Source of the DNA: Pseudovibrio sp. Ad37
GTDB taxonomy: Bacteria; Pseudomonadota; Alphaproteobacteria; Rhizobiales; Stappiaceae
Direction of reading: 5' to 3'
Assembly: GCF_001623075.1 (NCBI RefSeq)
Contig: NZ_LMCF01000032.1
Location: forward strand, 1-64,000
DNA length: 64,000 nt
How positions within the stretch are numbered: the first letter of the stretch is position 1; the number at the start of each line of letters is the position of its first letter. This document shows positions 17,788-26,412 of this stretch, piece by piece. Both the position numbers and the translations under genes were made by a program. Below the pieces are notes generated by a model, which worked only from the letters and a program-made list of their open reading frames with translations, did no database searches and had not been told where the DNA came from.

Positions 17788-18354
17788 ATGAAGATTTTTG
17801 GTTTTCTCCTTCGTACAATTGCAGCTCTTGCTCTGGGAGTTGTTGCTTTTCTTGGTGCTACGCCGGGCTTTGCTCAATCAGCCCCCAAAGGCGATGCGGC
17901 TGTTGCCAGCAGTCCCAAGGTTACCACGCAGCAACACGGAGACTGGATGCTGGAGTGCTATGACCCCGCCGTGAATGGCATGAGCTGCCAGATCAAGCAG
18001 CGTGTGGTTCATAATGAGAGTGGCCAGAATATTTTGCTGATGACACTCACCTATAGTCCGAAAGAAAAGAGCGATATGGTGCAATATGTATTGCCGCTCG
18101 ACTTTCTGTTGGCTCCGGGTGTTGGGGTGAACATCGGTGATTTTCAGGCAGTTGCGCGGGTCAATCGCTGTATGGCGCAAGGCTGTGTGATTGAAGGCAA
18201 AACCGAAGAGGCCTTCATCAACGCGATGAAAGCTGCAAAAGATCAAGGACGATTTGTGATGATGTCCAGAGCAGGCAAAAAGGTTGGCATCAACTTTTCA
18301 GCCACCGGTTTTACAAAAGCCTACAACGAGATGCGAGCGCAGAACTCAAAGTAA
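17788..18354 (+). CDS. invasion-associated locus B (IalB) family protein
   Basis: A 188-residue secreted protein. Residues 1-30 are a signal peptide (LLRTIAALALGVVAFLG then GFAQS). The mature part shows the IalB pattern: WMLECYD, then SCQIKQRVVHNESGQNILLMTL, LPLDFLLAPGVGVNIGD, and NRCMAQGCVIEGKTEEAFINAMKAAK. The name comes from Bartonella, but the family is widespread in free-living alphaproteobacteria, where it is a periplasmic or envelope protein of unclear function. The paired cysteines probably form disulfides. Confidence 0.85.
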   Translation: MKIFGFLLRTIAALALGVVAFLGATPGFAQSAPKGDAAVASSPKVTTQQHGDWMLECYDPAVNGMSCQIKQRVVHNESGQNILLMTLTYSPKEKSDMVQYVLPLDFLLAPGVGVNIGDFQAVARVNRCMAQGCVIEGKTEEAFINAMKAAKDQGRFVMMSRAGKKVGINFSATGFTKAYNEMRAQNSK

Positions 18355-18362
18355 GCTCGTGG

Positions 18363-18596
18363 TCACTGCGCAGCAATGCAGTTCCATTCACCGCGAAGAC
18401 CCAAAACAGCTGTAGCGCCGGCAACGGTGCAATGAGAGACTTCAGTGTTGGCAAGATGCAGCTTTGAAGCCGGGTTCGGATTTGCAAGATAGGCAAGGCC
18501 AATTGCAGCTGTAAGAGCAAGAGCGGATGCGGCAACGGAGAATACCACTCCAATGCTCTGCTTGGGGTTTGATGAGGGTTGCATAGAGGTCGTCAT
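18363..18596 (-). CDS. small hypothetical membrane or secreted protein
   Basis: A 77-residue protein starting at ATG 18596 (MTTSMQPSSNPKQSIG). One hydrophobic segment (VVFSVAASALALTAAIGLAYLA) is followed by a short periplasmic-type tail with two cysteines (SHCTVAG and EWNCIAAQ). An upstream in-frame ATG at 18638 would lie inside the neighbouring insertion element and is rejected. The element sits about 30 bases upstream, so its native promoter has probably been displaced. I do not recognise the family. Confidence 0.5.
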   Translation of the reverse strand: MTTSMQPSSNPKQSIGVVFSVAASALALTAAIGLAYLANPNPASKLHLANTEVSHCTVAGATAVLGLRGEWNCIAAQ

Positions 18597-18618
18597 GTAA
18601 GCTTTCTGTTCTTTCAAA

Positions 18619-18626
18619 TGCTGGAA
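18619..18626. repeat. target-site duplication, left copy
   Basis: TGCTGGAA, identical to 19816-19823, directly flanks the IS1595-family element. Eight bases is the duplication length usual for that family. Confidence 0.9.
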
Positions 18627-19815
18627 GGGCATTATCAACCAAAGACAGCTATTTCGCTATATTAGGCTATTTATGCTATCCTGTGTCAATCGTGAGATGA
18701 GAGGTATGCATGTCAGAAACATTGTCTTTAGTTCTGGAGTCCATTCGTACTTTAGATGATATGGTTCTGGCTTTTCAGAGCGAGGACAAATGCAGTCAGC
18801 TTGTTGAGAGCATGGTATGGCCTAAAGGGCGGATTTGCCCTGCATGTGGCTATAAGCATTCGATCTCACTTGCTGATCAAGATAGTGGCCGAGGACGATT
18901 ACGACCAGGCTTGTATCAGTGCTCAAACAGTCATTGTCGCTTCCAGTTTACAGTCACCACGCGCACGCCGTTGCATGCTACCAAGCTCCCGTTGCAGATC
19001 TGGTTGAAAGCAATGTGGCTCATTTTACAGTCTGATAAGGGCCTGTCTTCCGTACGGCTGGCAGAAGCTTTAGGTGTTAGTCAGCCAACAGCCTGGCGTA
19101 TGGGGCACGCTATTCGTTTGCTGACCGCGCAGGAGCATTTGCTGGATGGCACTGTCGAAACAGATCACTTTTATCTAGGTGGCAACCCTCCGAAAAAGCG
19201 GAATGTACCGCCTCCTGGACGTGGAAGAAAAGGGAAGAAGAAAACCGCTAAAACACCAATTCTTTCAATGGTTCAGAGGCCACAGTCAACAGAAGTTGGT
19301 AGCCCTGCAGGTCATGCCCGCGCAAGTGTCGTTGCTGATCTTTCAGCCGTGGAGGCAAGTCGTGTCTTTGGCCAGGAACTGGACCTGCAAGCGAACTTGA
19401 TGAGCGATGACTGGACAGCCTTTGCAGCCCTTGGTCACAACTTCAGCGACCATCAAACAGTAAATCACTCAAAGGATGAATATGTTCGCGGAGCGGTACA
19501 TATAAACTCCAGTGAGGGTTTTAGCTCCAGAGTCAGACGAACCGTATCCGGTGTTTTTCATCATATCAGCACGGCCCATGCTGATCTTTACATGCATGAA
19601 ATTGGCTTCCGTTGGTCACAACGTGTTGTAAAGGGGCAGGCTGTCAGGCAAAGCCGCAATGGCAAGAAAAAACTTAGAACCATATGGTCACGTGTTCCTC
19701 CTGCCCTGCAAATCGCAAAACTGCTGCGCAATGCTGTTGGGCGTCAAATGCGACGGACCCAGCAAGGTGGTATTTCCGTCAGATCCGAGATAGCTGTCTT
19801 TGGTTGATAATGGCC
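18627..19815 (+). mobile_element. complete IS1595-family insertion sequence, 1189 bp
   Basis: The left end begins GGGCATTATCAACCAAAGAC and the right end read in reverse begins GGCCATTATCAACCAAAGAC; identity continues through AGCTAT, so terminal repeats of about 26 bases differ at one or two positions. Both begin with GG, as IS1595-family ends do. An exact 8-bp duplication (TGCTGGAA) flanks the element. One intact transposase occupies most of it and its stop lies in the right repeat. Near-identical ends and duplication indicate a recent or still active insertion. Confidence 0.92.
18710..19807 (+). CDS. IS1595-family transposase (ISXO2-like DDE/N)
   Basis: A 365-residue transposase. The N-terminal zinc ribbon has CPACGYKH and CSNSHCRFQF. 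A helical region includes LPLQIWLKAMWLILQSDKGLSSVRLAEALGVSQPTAWRM. The catalytic core has VETDHFYLGG (first acid), SDDWTAFA (second acid) and HINSSEGFSSRVRR (the Asn/Glu segment that marks ISXO2-like enzymes). ATG 18710 follows GAGAGG. The frame is intact, so the enzyme may be functional. A basic insert rich in Gly-Lys-Arg (about 165-180) lies after the first acidic motif. Confidence 0.92.
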   Translation: MSETLSLVLESIRTLDDMVLAFQSEDKCSQLVESMVWPKGRICPACGYKHSISLADQDSGRGRLRPGLYQCSNSHCRFQFTVTTRTPLHATKLPLQIWLKAMWLILQSDKGLSSVRLAEALGVSQPTAWRMGHAIRLLTAQEHLLDGTVETDHFYLGGNPPKKRNVPPPGRGRKGKKKTAKTPILSMVQRPQSTEVGSPAGHARASVVADLSAVEASRVFGQELDLQANLMSDDWTAFAALGHNFSDHQTVNHSKDEYVRGAVHINSSEGFSSRVRRTVSGVFHHISTAHADLYMHEIGFRWSQRVVKGQAVRQSRNGKKKLRTIWSRVPPALQIAKLLRNAVGRQMRRTQQGGISVRSEIAVFG

Positions 19816-19823
19816 TGCTGGAA
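19816..19823. repeat. target-site duplication, right copy
   Basis: TGCTGGAA, identical to 18619-18626, immediately follows the right inverted repeat of the insertion sequence. Confidence 0.9.
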
Positions 19824-20080
19824 TTTATGGCAGTGACACGCCATCAGTCTTTTCTGCAATGTAGAACAGCTCTGCAAACCGCATGTGAGCAAGATCCCTA
19901 GTTTGCAGCGGTTATTCAAGGGATTTACACTGTTTTTTGTGATTATGTGTGACGTGAAATCCTCTGTTCTCGCCTAAGTTGAAGTGCCTTTGCTGTATTA
20001 CACCTCTCGCCCTCTTGGAAGCTGCGTAATTTTTCTCTAATCCGTTTCCTAGTGTTTTATGTGTTGGGAGGCACGGTCCC

Positions 20081-21862
20081 GTGGCGAAGTCCAGTAGCAG
20101 TCCATTGATAACCGGCAGTGGTCTTTGGCAGCAGTCGCCTGAGCGTGTGTTGTTTGAAAATCTTTCCTTCGGGCTTAATACAGGCGACCGGATTGGGCTG
20201 GTAGGCCACAACGGATGCGGTAAGTCGACGTTTCTCAACATCCTTGCTGGTCGCGGTGAGCCTAGCGAGGGCAGCATCTCTGTCTCCCGTGCTGCTGTCG
20301 TTTCCTGTGTTGAGCAGCATCTTCCCAAACAACTGATGGAACTGACGCTGGCTGAGGCGATTCGTGAGGCGTTGCCGAAGGACAAGCGCGACTGGATGGA
20401 CTGGAAGGTGGATGTGATGCTGCCGGAAATGGGGTTCGAGCCTCACCAGTCCGCAGTGCTTTGTAAGGACCTCAGTGGTGGTCAGATGACACGCCTCATG
20501 CTGGCACGTGCTTTGATGACTGAGCCGAACCTGTTGTTGCTGGATGAGCCAAGCAACCACTTGGACCTGCCAACAATCATGTGGCTCGAAAGCTTCCTGA
20601 AATCGTGGAAGGGCAGCTTTCTAATGATCTCTCATGACGCGACATTGCTCGATTCCGTTACCAATCGCACCTGGATCCTTAAGGATCGCAAACTAAATGC
20701 CTTTGACCTGCCCTGCACGAAGGCCTTGGCAGAACATGAAGTTTTGACCCAAGCACGTATCGCACGACGTGACACTGAGGAAAAAGAGATCAAGCGCGTT
20801 GAGGCCAGTGCCAAACGCCTCGCGGATTGGGGGCGGACGTTCGACAACGAGGACCTGTCACGCAAAGCCAAGTCTATGGAAAAGATGGTCGACCGCATGA
20901 AGGACGACCAGACTGACGCCGTTGAGGCTTATCCGTGGAACCTGTCTATTGCCGGAGAGCAAATTCAGGCTGACCGCCTGGTTCAGTTGAAGGACCTGAC
21001 CGTGACGCCGCCTGTGGCGGATGTGTTCCTATACAACGTCGATGACATTGCTGTGCGGCCCGGTGACCGGATTGCGGTTATGGGCGCGAACGGGACGGGT
21101 AAATCCAGCCTGTTGCGCTGTTGCTGGGAGAAGCGGACGAGTGAGGCGGGCGACGTGCGGGTCCATCCACGATGCCGGATTGCGTTTTATGATCAGACAC
21201 TTCAACAGCTTCCAGGGGAAGCTAATCTGGTTGAGGGGATGGTGTCAGTCGGAGAAGCTCTTGGGGTGGATCTACGAGTTCCTGATTGCGAGAAGACCAT
21301 TATTGCGGCTGGGTTCAAATACAATCAACTATCGCAGAAAGTCTCTCAGTTGAGCGGCGGTGAGCGCGCGCGTTTGTTGCTTGTCTCTCTGTCTCAGGTG
21401 CAAGCCAACCTGATGATGCTTGATGAGCCGACCAACCATCTGGATCTTTACGGGCGTAATGAGCTTTCAAATCAACTTCAGTCGTTTAACGGTTCTTTCT
21501 TGTTGGTTTCGCACGACAGGCATCTGGTGGAAGCGACATGCAATCGGTTCTGGGTCGTGCAAAATGAGCGTTTGCAGGAAGTCAATGATGTGGATGCCGC
21601 GTATGCCTTGATCGCAGACGTTCAGGTGAAAGCTGCCAAAGCTGCTGCCATTGAGCAACCTGCTGTTGAGGCTAGGATTGAGGATACGGCGCCTGAAACA
21701 GATCATTCCGGGGAAGATGAACTGCTAGAGCGGTTGATTGAGTTGGAAACGCTGATGGAAGCGGATCTGTCGCGGCGACCGAACCGGCAGTCATCTCACC
21801 TGCAAGTGCAATGGAAAGATGAGATTGCTCAAATTCACGAGCGGCTTGAATTGAACGGCTAA
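20081..21862 (+). CDS. ABC-F family ATPase
   Basis: A 593-residue protein with two ABC cassettes and no membrane domain. First cassette: Walker A GHNGCGKST, signature LSGGQMTRLMLARAL, Walker B LLLLDEPSNHLD. Second cassette: GANGTGKSS, LSGGERARLLLVSL, LMMLDEPTNHLDL. DEPxNHLD is diagnostic for ABC-F proteins, which act on the ribosome. The linker (about 215-290) is charged and helical, fitting the P-site tRNA interaction motif. A short C-terminal coiled-coil-like tail follows, closest in style to Uup. GTG 20081 has GGAGG 8 bases upstream. It overlaps the convergent tetR stop by 4 bases. Confidence 0.9.
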   Translation: MAKSSSSPLITGSGLWQQSPERVLFENLSFGLNTGDRIGLVGHNGCGKSTFLNILAGRGEPSEGSISVSRAAVVSCVEQHLPKQLMELTLAEAIREALPKDKRDWMDWKVDVMLPEMGFEPHQSAVLCKDLSGGQMTRLMLARALMTEPNLLLLDEPSNHLDLPTIMWLESFLKSWKGSFLMISHDATLLDSVTNRTWILKDRKLNAFDLPCTKALAEHEVLTQARIARRDTEEKEIKRVEASAKRLADWGRTFDNEDLSRKAKSMEKMVDRMKDDQTDAVEAYPWNLSIAGEQIQADRLVQLKDLTVTPPVADVFLYNVDDIAVRPGDRIAVMGANGTGKSSLLRCCWEKRTSEAGDVRVHPRCRIAFYDQTLQQLPGEANLVEGMVSVGEALGVDLRVPDCEKTIIAAGFKYNQLSQKVSQLSGGERARLLLVSLSQVQANLMMLDEPTNHLDLYGRNELSNQLQSFNGSFLLVSHDRHLVEATCNRFWVVQNERLQEVNDVDAAYALIADVQVKAAKAAAIEQPAVEARIEDTAPETDHSGEDELLERLIELETLMEADLSRRPNRQSSHLQVQWKDEIAQIHERLELNG

Positions 21863-22452
21863 ACTGGGTCCTCCTCCAGATCAGCAAGAGCCGCACGGAG
21901 TTGTGCCTGATGCGTCTCTTTGAGCACGTCGAAAGCTTCTTTTCCATACATGCCCTTGAGTGTGGTCTGTGAGATAGCAAAATGTTGGATTGAACCGATG
22001 TGCTGGTAAATCCAACAAAAGAGCTCAGCATCTGAGGCTTTTGACCATCGCTTCATCTTGTGAGCCAGCGCGCCCAGTGCATCCAGAAATGGCTTCATAG
22101 GCCAGTTTTCGGAGGTGGTCTGGGCGTCCAGCAGAGCTCTTGCGACCAGTTGTGTGTCCTCCACTTTGCAAAGTGCGTCCTCTGAGAGTTGGAGGAAGAA
22201 TGTGCGCAACTTGGTTTCTGGCGTAGTCCCCTCGACGTTTTCGATTGAACACAGCAACCGATCAGAAAGCGCGCTGAGCACTTCCTCATAAAGCACTACC
22301 TTTGAGCCGAAGAAATGAAGCAGTGCTTGTTTGGTCACCCCAAGTTGGTCTGCAATGCCTGCAAGGCCTGCTGCGTGATACCCCTTCTGTGCGAAGACCG
22401 CGCTTGCCGTTGTGATGTAGCGTGTTCTGGGGCTGTCTGCGTGCTGATCCAA
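21859..22452 (-). CDS. TetR-family transcriptional regulator
   Basis: A 197-residue repressor. The N-terminal DNA-binding domain (about 9-55) reads RYITTASAVFAQKGYHAAG, then IADQLGVTKQALLHFFGSKVVLYEEVL, the TetR helix-turn-helix. The C-terminal ligand domain is diverse. The start is TTG at 22452 with GGGAG 6 bases upstream. It is divergent from the Rieske oxygenase gene, and a perfect palindrome lies between them. Its probable -35 (TTGGTA) overlaps that palindrome, with TATACA 17 bases on, so it likely represses itself and the oxygenase. Ligand unknown, presumably related to the oxygenase substrate. Confidence 0.85.
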   Translation of the reverse strand: MDQHADSPRTRYITTASAVFAQKGYHAAGLAGIADQLGVTKQALLHFFGSKVVLYEEVLSALSDRLLCSIENVEGTTPETKLRTFFLQLSEDALCKVEDTQLVARALLDAQTTSENWPMKPFLDALGALAHKMKRWSKASDAELFCWIYQHIGSIQHFAISQTTLKGMYGKEAFDVLKETHQAQLRAALADLEEDPV

Positions 22453-22492
22453 ATCCTGCTCCCTTTGCGTTCTGTATAGGATAAACTTGACA

Positions 22493-22510
22493 ACTTACCA
22501 AGTGGTAAGT
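22493..22510. promoter_or_regulatory. TetR-type operator palindrome
   Basis: ACTTACCA-AG-TGGTAAGT is a perfect inverted repeat with 8-base arms and a 2-base centre, located between the divergent tetR and Rieske oxygenase genes, 12 bases before the oxygenase ATG. A TTGACA hexamer abuts it at 22487-22492. Confidence 0.85.
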
Positions 22511-22522
22511 GGAGGGTTTGCC

Positions 22523-23683
22523 ATGACGCGAGATGAAGAAATTAGCTTGGTTGCTGAGTTGCTTGGGTTGGATGCTAGGAACGACAAGTTTCTGGATGAG
22601 AAAGTCACGCATTCCCCGGTGGAGCGTTACAGCTGTCCTGATCTCTTCACTCAGGAAATGACCACCTTGTTCCGCAGTAGGCCTGTCGCGGCTGCGCAAT
22701 CTGCTGAGCTGCCAGCAACAAACGCTTTCCTGAGCCGGTCCGTTTCCGGCCTGCTTGTTTTGTTGACCAGAGACGCCACGGGAAAAGCTCATGTATTCCT
22801 CAACGTGTGTCGCCACCGTGGTGCGAAGTTGGTGAGAGAGGAAAGTGGCTGCAAGCAAAGGTTCTCATGCCCCTATCATGCATGGACATGGTCGAACCAA
22901 GGTGATTTGGTTGCTGTGCCTCAGGAGCAGCAAGGCTTCCCGGATTTAGACCGCTCCCAACATGGTCTCAGGGAACTTCCAGTTCTAGAAGCCCATGGCT
23001 TTATTTGGATTATTGCCAATCCAAACTTTATAAATGCAGAGGAAATCCAGCAATGCCTAGCGCCACTCTCCGAAGACTTGTCATGGTTGGAGCTTGCTGA
23101 TCACCGGATCGCGGTTGAAGAAACCTTTGAAATTGCTGCCAATTGGAAGACGCTGATTGAAGGTGGGATCGAGGCCTATCATTTCCGTGTGGCTCACCGC
23201 AAAACGATTGGTCCGTACTTTCCAGATAATCTGTCCAGCTATCAAATGCTGGGGGGTAACATGCGGTCTGTGTTGCCGCGCATCAATCTGTTTGAGTTGA
23301 GAGATAAACCTCAGGAGGAGTGGAGCATTCGTGAGCATGCCAACATCATCTATTCTGTCTTACCCGGAACGCAGCTGCTTGTTCAACAAGATCATGTTGT
23401 CTGGGTGCATTGTGAGTCGCTTGCCGTTGACCGCACACGGGTCCGATTGGCGACACTGGTCCGGAACTCCATGCCGCAAACTGATGAAATGCAGAAGCAT
23501 TGGGTTCGCAATCAGGCAATCACCTCAACGACCCTGACTGAAGACTTTGAGTTGGGAGAAGAGATTCAGCAAGGGTTTGCTTCCGGCGCCAACACGCATC
23601 TTACTTTTGGCCGCTTTGAAGGTGCACTTGATCGCTTTAACCAAGTCCTTGAAGATGCAATGAAAGTGACGGAAGAGGTATAG
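22523..23683 (+). CDS. Rieske non-heme iron oxygenase, alpha-subunit type
   Basis: A 386-residue ring-hydroxylating-type oxygenase. The Rieske [2Fe-2S] site is CRHRGAKL (about 95) plus CPYHAWTW (about 115), giving the Cys-x-His and Cys-x2-His pairs. The catalytic domain holds WKTLIEGGIEAYHFRVAHR, the bridging and iron-ligand region with two histidines. ATG 22523 has GGAGGG 7 bases upstream; the frame is open to a TTG at 22487, but that TTG is part of the promoter/operator. No beta subunit is adjacent, suggesting a homotrimeric oxygenase or demethylase. The convergent FNR downstream could supply electrons. Substrate unknown. Confidence 0.88.
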   Translation: MTRDEEISLVAELLGLDARNDKFLDEKVTHSPVERYSCPDLFTQEMTTLFRSRPVAAAQSAELPATNAFLSRSVSGLLVLLTRDATGKAHVFLNVCRHRGAKLVREESGCKQRFSCPYHAWTWSNQGDLVAVPQEQQGFPDLDRSQHGLRELPVLEAHGFIWIIANPNFINAEEIQQCLAPLSEDLSWLELADHRIAVEETFEIAANWKTLIEGGIEAYHFRVAHRKTIGPYFPDNLSSYQMLGGNMRSVLPRINLFELRDKPQEEWSIREHANIIYSVLPGTQLLVQQDHVVWVHCESLAVDRTRVRLATLVRNSMPQTDEMQKHWVRNQAITSTTLTEDFELGEEIQQGFASGANTHLTFGRFEGALDRFNQVLEDAMKVTEEV

Positions 23684-23706
23684 GCTGCGAAGTGCAGATA
23701 AAAGAA

Positions 23707-23732
23707 AAGCCCGCTGAATGAACAGCGGGCTT
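23707..23732 (-). terminator. terminator between Rieske oxygenase and fpr
   Basis: AAGCCCGCTG and CAGCGGGCTT form perfect 10-bp arms with a 6-base loop. On the minus strand it ends in TTTTCTTTTA, a good tail for the fpr transcript. On the plus strand it can also stop the oxygenase transcript. Confidence 0.9.
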
Positions 23733-23757
23733 CTCGCAAAATTCCGAAGCAAATGGC

Positions 23758-24600
23758 TTAGCCAACGAACGCGCGCTCAACCACGAATGTGGATGGGGCT
23801 GCGTTGGAACCTTCTTCAAGGCCATGCTTTTCAAGGATCGCTTTAGTATCGTTGATCATTTCCATAGAACCACAGATCATACCGCGGTCAATCGCAGAAT
23901 CAAGCTTTGGCACGCCAAGGTCTTCGAAGAGCTTGCCGTTTTCGATCAGAGTGGTGATGCGTTCCCGACAAGGATATGGTTCACGGGTTGCTGCTGTGTG
24001 CAGGCGCAGTTTTCCAGCTGCGAATTCACCAACGAGTGGATCGTTCTTCACTTCCTCAACCAGTTCCTTCGCGTAGGTGAGTTCATTCACTTCGCGGCAA
24101 GTCTGGGTCAGAATAACTTCCTCAAACTTCTCATAGGTTTCTGGATCACGGATCAAGGATGCGAACGGAGCAACACCAGTACCGGTAGAGAACATGTAAA
24201 GACGACGGCCTGGTATCAGGGCGTCATTTACGAGCGTGCCGGTCGGCTTCTTACGCATAAGAACGGTGTCGCCTGGCTGAATCTTCTGCAGATGTTCAGT
24301 CAGCGGACCGTCCTGAACTTTAATGGAGAAGAACTCCAGCTCTTCGTCCCAGGATGGGCTTGCGATGGAGTAAGCGCGGAAAACCGGCTTCTCAGCATTT
24401 GGCAGGCCGATCATAACAAACTCGCCAGAACGGAAACGGAAAGAGCTTGGGCGCGTGATGCGGAATTTAAACAGACGGTCAGTGTAGTGTTTAACGGACA
24501 CTACTTTTTCAGCAAATACGTTTGCTGGAATAGGAAATTCGGTCTTGGCTTCCTGATCAAGCACAGGAGCTGGGGCCAACGCTGCGTCGGTCATTTGCAA
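23758..24600 (-). CDS. fpr: ferredoxin-NADP+ reductase
   Basis: A 280-residue FNR. RAYSIASPSWDEELEFFSIKV is the FAD-binding segment, GTGVAPFASLIRDPETYEKF binds NADP, and GMICGSMEMINDTKAIL is the C-terminal nucleotide motif. The end, VVERAFVG, fits bacterial FNRs of the Fpr type. It is about 20 residues longer than E. coli Fpr because of an N-terminal extension. It would pass electrons between NADPH and ferredoxin or flavodoxin in the cytoplasm. It converges with the Rieske oxygenase and could serve it, although FNR is usually a housekeeping and oxidative-stress enzyme. Confidence 0.88.
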   Translation of the reverse strand: MQMTDAALAPAPVLDQEAKTEFPIPANVFAEKVVSVKHYTDRLFKFRITRPSSFRFRSGEFVMIGLPNAEKPVFRAYSIASPSWDEELEFFSIKVQDGPLTEHLQKIQPGDTVLMRKKPTGTLVNDALIPGRRLYMFSTGTGVAPFASLIRDPETYEKFEEVILTQTCREVNELTYAKELVEEVKNDPLVGEFAAGKLRLHTAATREPYPCRERITTLIENGKLFEDLGVPKLDSAIDRGMICGSMEMINDTKAILEKHGLEEGSNAAPSTFVVERAFVG

Positions 24601-24963
24601 TCCTTAGATTGTTTTGATTAGGCCATAGCCCGATACTTGGCCAATTGTTGCCTCCGCTTTATCCGAGCCAAGGCCCGAAAAGCAACCATTTTATAAGTAA
24701 AATTTCAGAAATTTACTCGTGAAAGTGACTAAATCACCGTCGGAGCTCAAAGAACTGTCAGTTTCTGAAAGAAAGCTTGTAAGATGAGCTGACATGAGAA
24801 TTCAGCAATAGGTGGAACTACTCAAAGCAAGTCGCTAGTAAAGATGACTTGAGTTTGTTCATGAATCAGCTTTGCGTGCCTGCTCTAAGGTCAAGATAGC
24901 AAGATATGTTCAGCCCCTCTGTGTTGTAAGGGTGGAAATGATGACAGGCAGAGGAAACGGGAC
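24601..24963. other. intergenic region between fpr and AraC/GyrI gene
   Basis: About 360 bases upstream of two divergent genes. It is expected to hold both promoters. I see no gene, RNA or strong repeat here. Confidence 0.5.
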
Positions 24964-25815
24964 GTGAAAGTGGAGCAGAACAAGGCAGCCTATGAGAAGC
25001 GAATGCTGCGTGTTCTTGAATATATCTATGAAAATCTGGATGGAGATCTAAGCCTTGATGCTTTGGCTGATGTCGCCTGCATGTCGCGCTTTCACTGGCA
25101 TCGTGTTTTCCAGAGCATGCGCGGTGAAACGCTGGCGAGCTCAATACGTCGCATTCGGTTGAACAGGGCTGCGTTAGATCTTATCCAGACAAAACAAGCT
25201 GTTACCGAGATTGCGGAGAGATATGGTTACCCGAGTGCACAGAGTTTTTCTCGTGCGTTTAAGGGAGAGTATGGCGTTGCACCCGGCCAGTTCCGTGAAA
25301 ATAAAAGCGCGGCTCCTGAGATTGCCTCCGAGAAAAACAGTATCTTTTCAATGCATCCAGTTGAAATTAGAGATGTGCCTGAAAAGAGCTTGCAGGTCCT
25401 TTGCCATCGCGGTTCCTATTCTGACATGGGAGTTGTGTATAGCAAATTGGCGGCAATGCTGTCTTCTCGTGGTGTGATCCGTAAATGTGGGCCGTTTGTT
25501 GGCATTTATTATGACGATCCTTCAATCGTCCCACCAGATGAATTACGCTCACGTGTGGGTGCAGTTGTTCCACCGCAGTTTGAAAATACTGAGGGACTTG
25601 AAGCACATAGTATTCCAGCTGGACGCTGTGCTGTGCTGCGTCATCAGGGGCCGTATGCAGGTTTGCAGGCGGCTTTCTGTTACCTTTATGGGGTGTGGCT
25701 GCCGAACTCAGGTGAAGAGGCCGCGGACCACCCGTGTTATGAGGTGTTTTGGAACAGCCCAACCAACACCGCTCCTGAAGATCTCGTTGTCGAGATCTAT
25801 TTACCGCTGCAATAA
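24964..25815 (+). CDS. AraC-family regulator with GyrI-like effector domain
   Basis: A 283-residue regulator. The N-terminal AraC helix-turn-helix pair covers about residues 10-115: SLDALADVACMSRFHWHRVF, then AVTEIAERYGYPSAQSFSRAFKGEYGVAPGQFR. Residues about 130-283 form a GyrI/BacT-type ligand domain (VEIRDVPEKSLQVLCHRGSYSDMG and RCAVLRHQGPYAGL). This architecture resembles Rob/SoxS-related and drug-sensing activators. GTG 24964 follows AGAGG. No obvious target operon adjoins it. Confidence 0.88.
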   Translation: MKVEQNKAAYEKRMLRVLEYIYENLDGDLSLDALADVACMSRFHWHRVFQSMRGETLASSIRRIRLNRAALDLIQTKQAVTEIAERYGYPSAQSFSRAFKGEYGVAPGQFRENKSAAPEIASEKNSIFSMHPVEIRDVPEKSLQVLCHRGSYSDMGVVYSKLAAMLSSRGVIRKCGPFVGIYYDDPSIVPPDELRSRVGAVVPPQFENTEGLEAHSIPAGRCAVLRHQGPYAGLQAAFCYLYGVWLPNSGEEAADHPCYEVFWNSPTNTAPEDLVVEIYLPLQ

Positions 25816-25844
25816 CAATATCTTATAGAAGCATACGCCCGTCT

Positions 25845-26198
25845 TCAATTCTGTAGGATATTGTCCTCTTCCTGGGTTTCCTGCTTCTCATTGATGTTGC
25901 CATCCTTGTTGATTTCCTTGATGCAAGCCTCCTGATCGGCAGCAGACATGTTGGTGAAACCAAAATTCGGCGGATACCCCAGTGGATCGGAGCCAGCGCC
26001 GCCTGTGCGGTATTTTTCTGCAATATCGGGACAATCAGAAACTGGGCTCACGATGTCGGGGTATTCGGACTTCAGAGGATTGGCGTTTTCGTTTGCGACG
26101 GGGTTGTCAGCAAAGTTGTTGATTTGCGCGGCGCCATAACCTGTTGAAAATGCGAAGAAACTCAATGCTATAAGTGTTGTTATTGCTTTTGCTTGCAT
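25845..26198 (-). CDS. hypothetical secreted protein
   Basis: About 117 residues from ATG 26198. The N-terminus MQAKAITTLIALSFFAFSTG is a signal peptide. The mature part is polar, with a pair of cysteines (SDCPDIAEKY and QEACIKEIN) and an acidic, Gln/Glu-rich tail ending NILQN. No known motif recognised. It converges with the AraC/GyrI gene. Confidence 0.55.
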   Translation of the reverse strand: MQAKAITTLIALSFFAFSTGYGAAQINNFADNPVANENANPLKSEYPDIVSPVSDCPDIAEKYRTGGAGSDPLGYPPNFGFTNMSAADQEACIKEINKDGNINEKQETQEEDNILQN

Positions 26199-26412
26199 GT
26201 CAGTTGCACCCACCACTCGGAGAAAAGAAGGTCGGCTGCATTAAACAGGAAACCCACAAAGGTTGTGTGAGCGCTTATGTTTTAATTGCGTTTATTTGGG
26301 TAATACACCGCTCTTAAGTTGCCAGCGGCTCGCTTTACAAGCGCTTAACCTATGCGTAAGGTTTGGGTTCGCTCTGGAGGTTTTGACCTTTCACCGCGAA
26401 TGGGGGGACGTC

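Noticed and set aside
18597-18638. Longer N-terminus for the small membrane protein
   Set aside because: The extra codons lie across the target duplication and into the insertion element, so they did not belong to the original gene.
22487-22522. Upstream TTG start for the Rieske oxygenase
   Set aside because: It falls in the TTGACA and operator sequence; ATG 22523 has a proper GGAGGG site.
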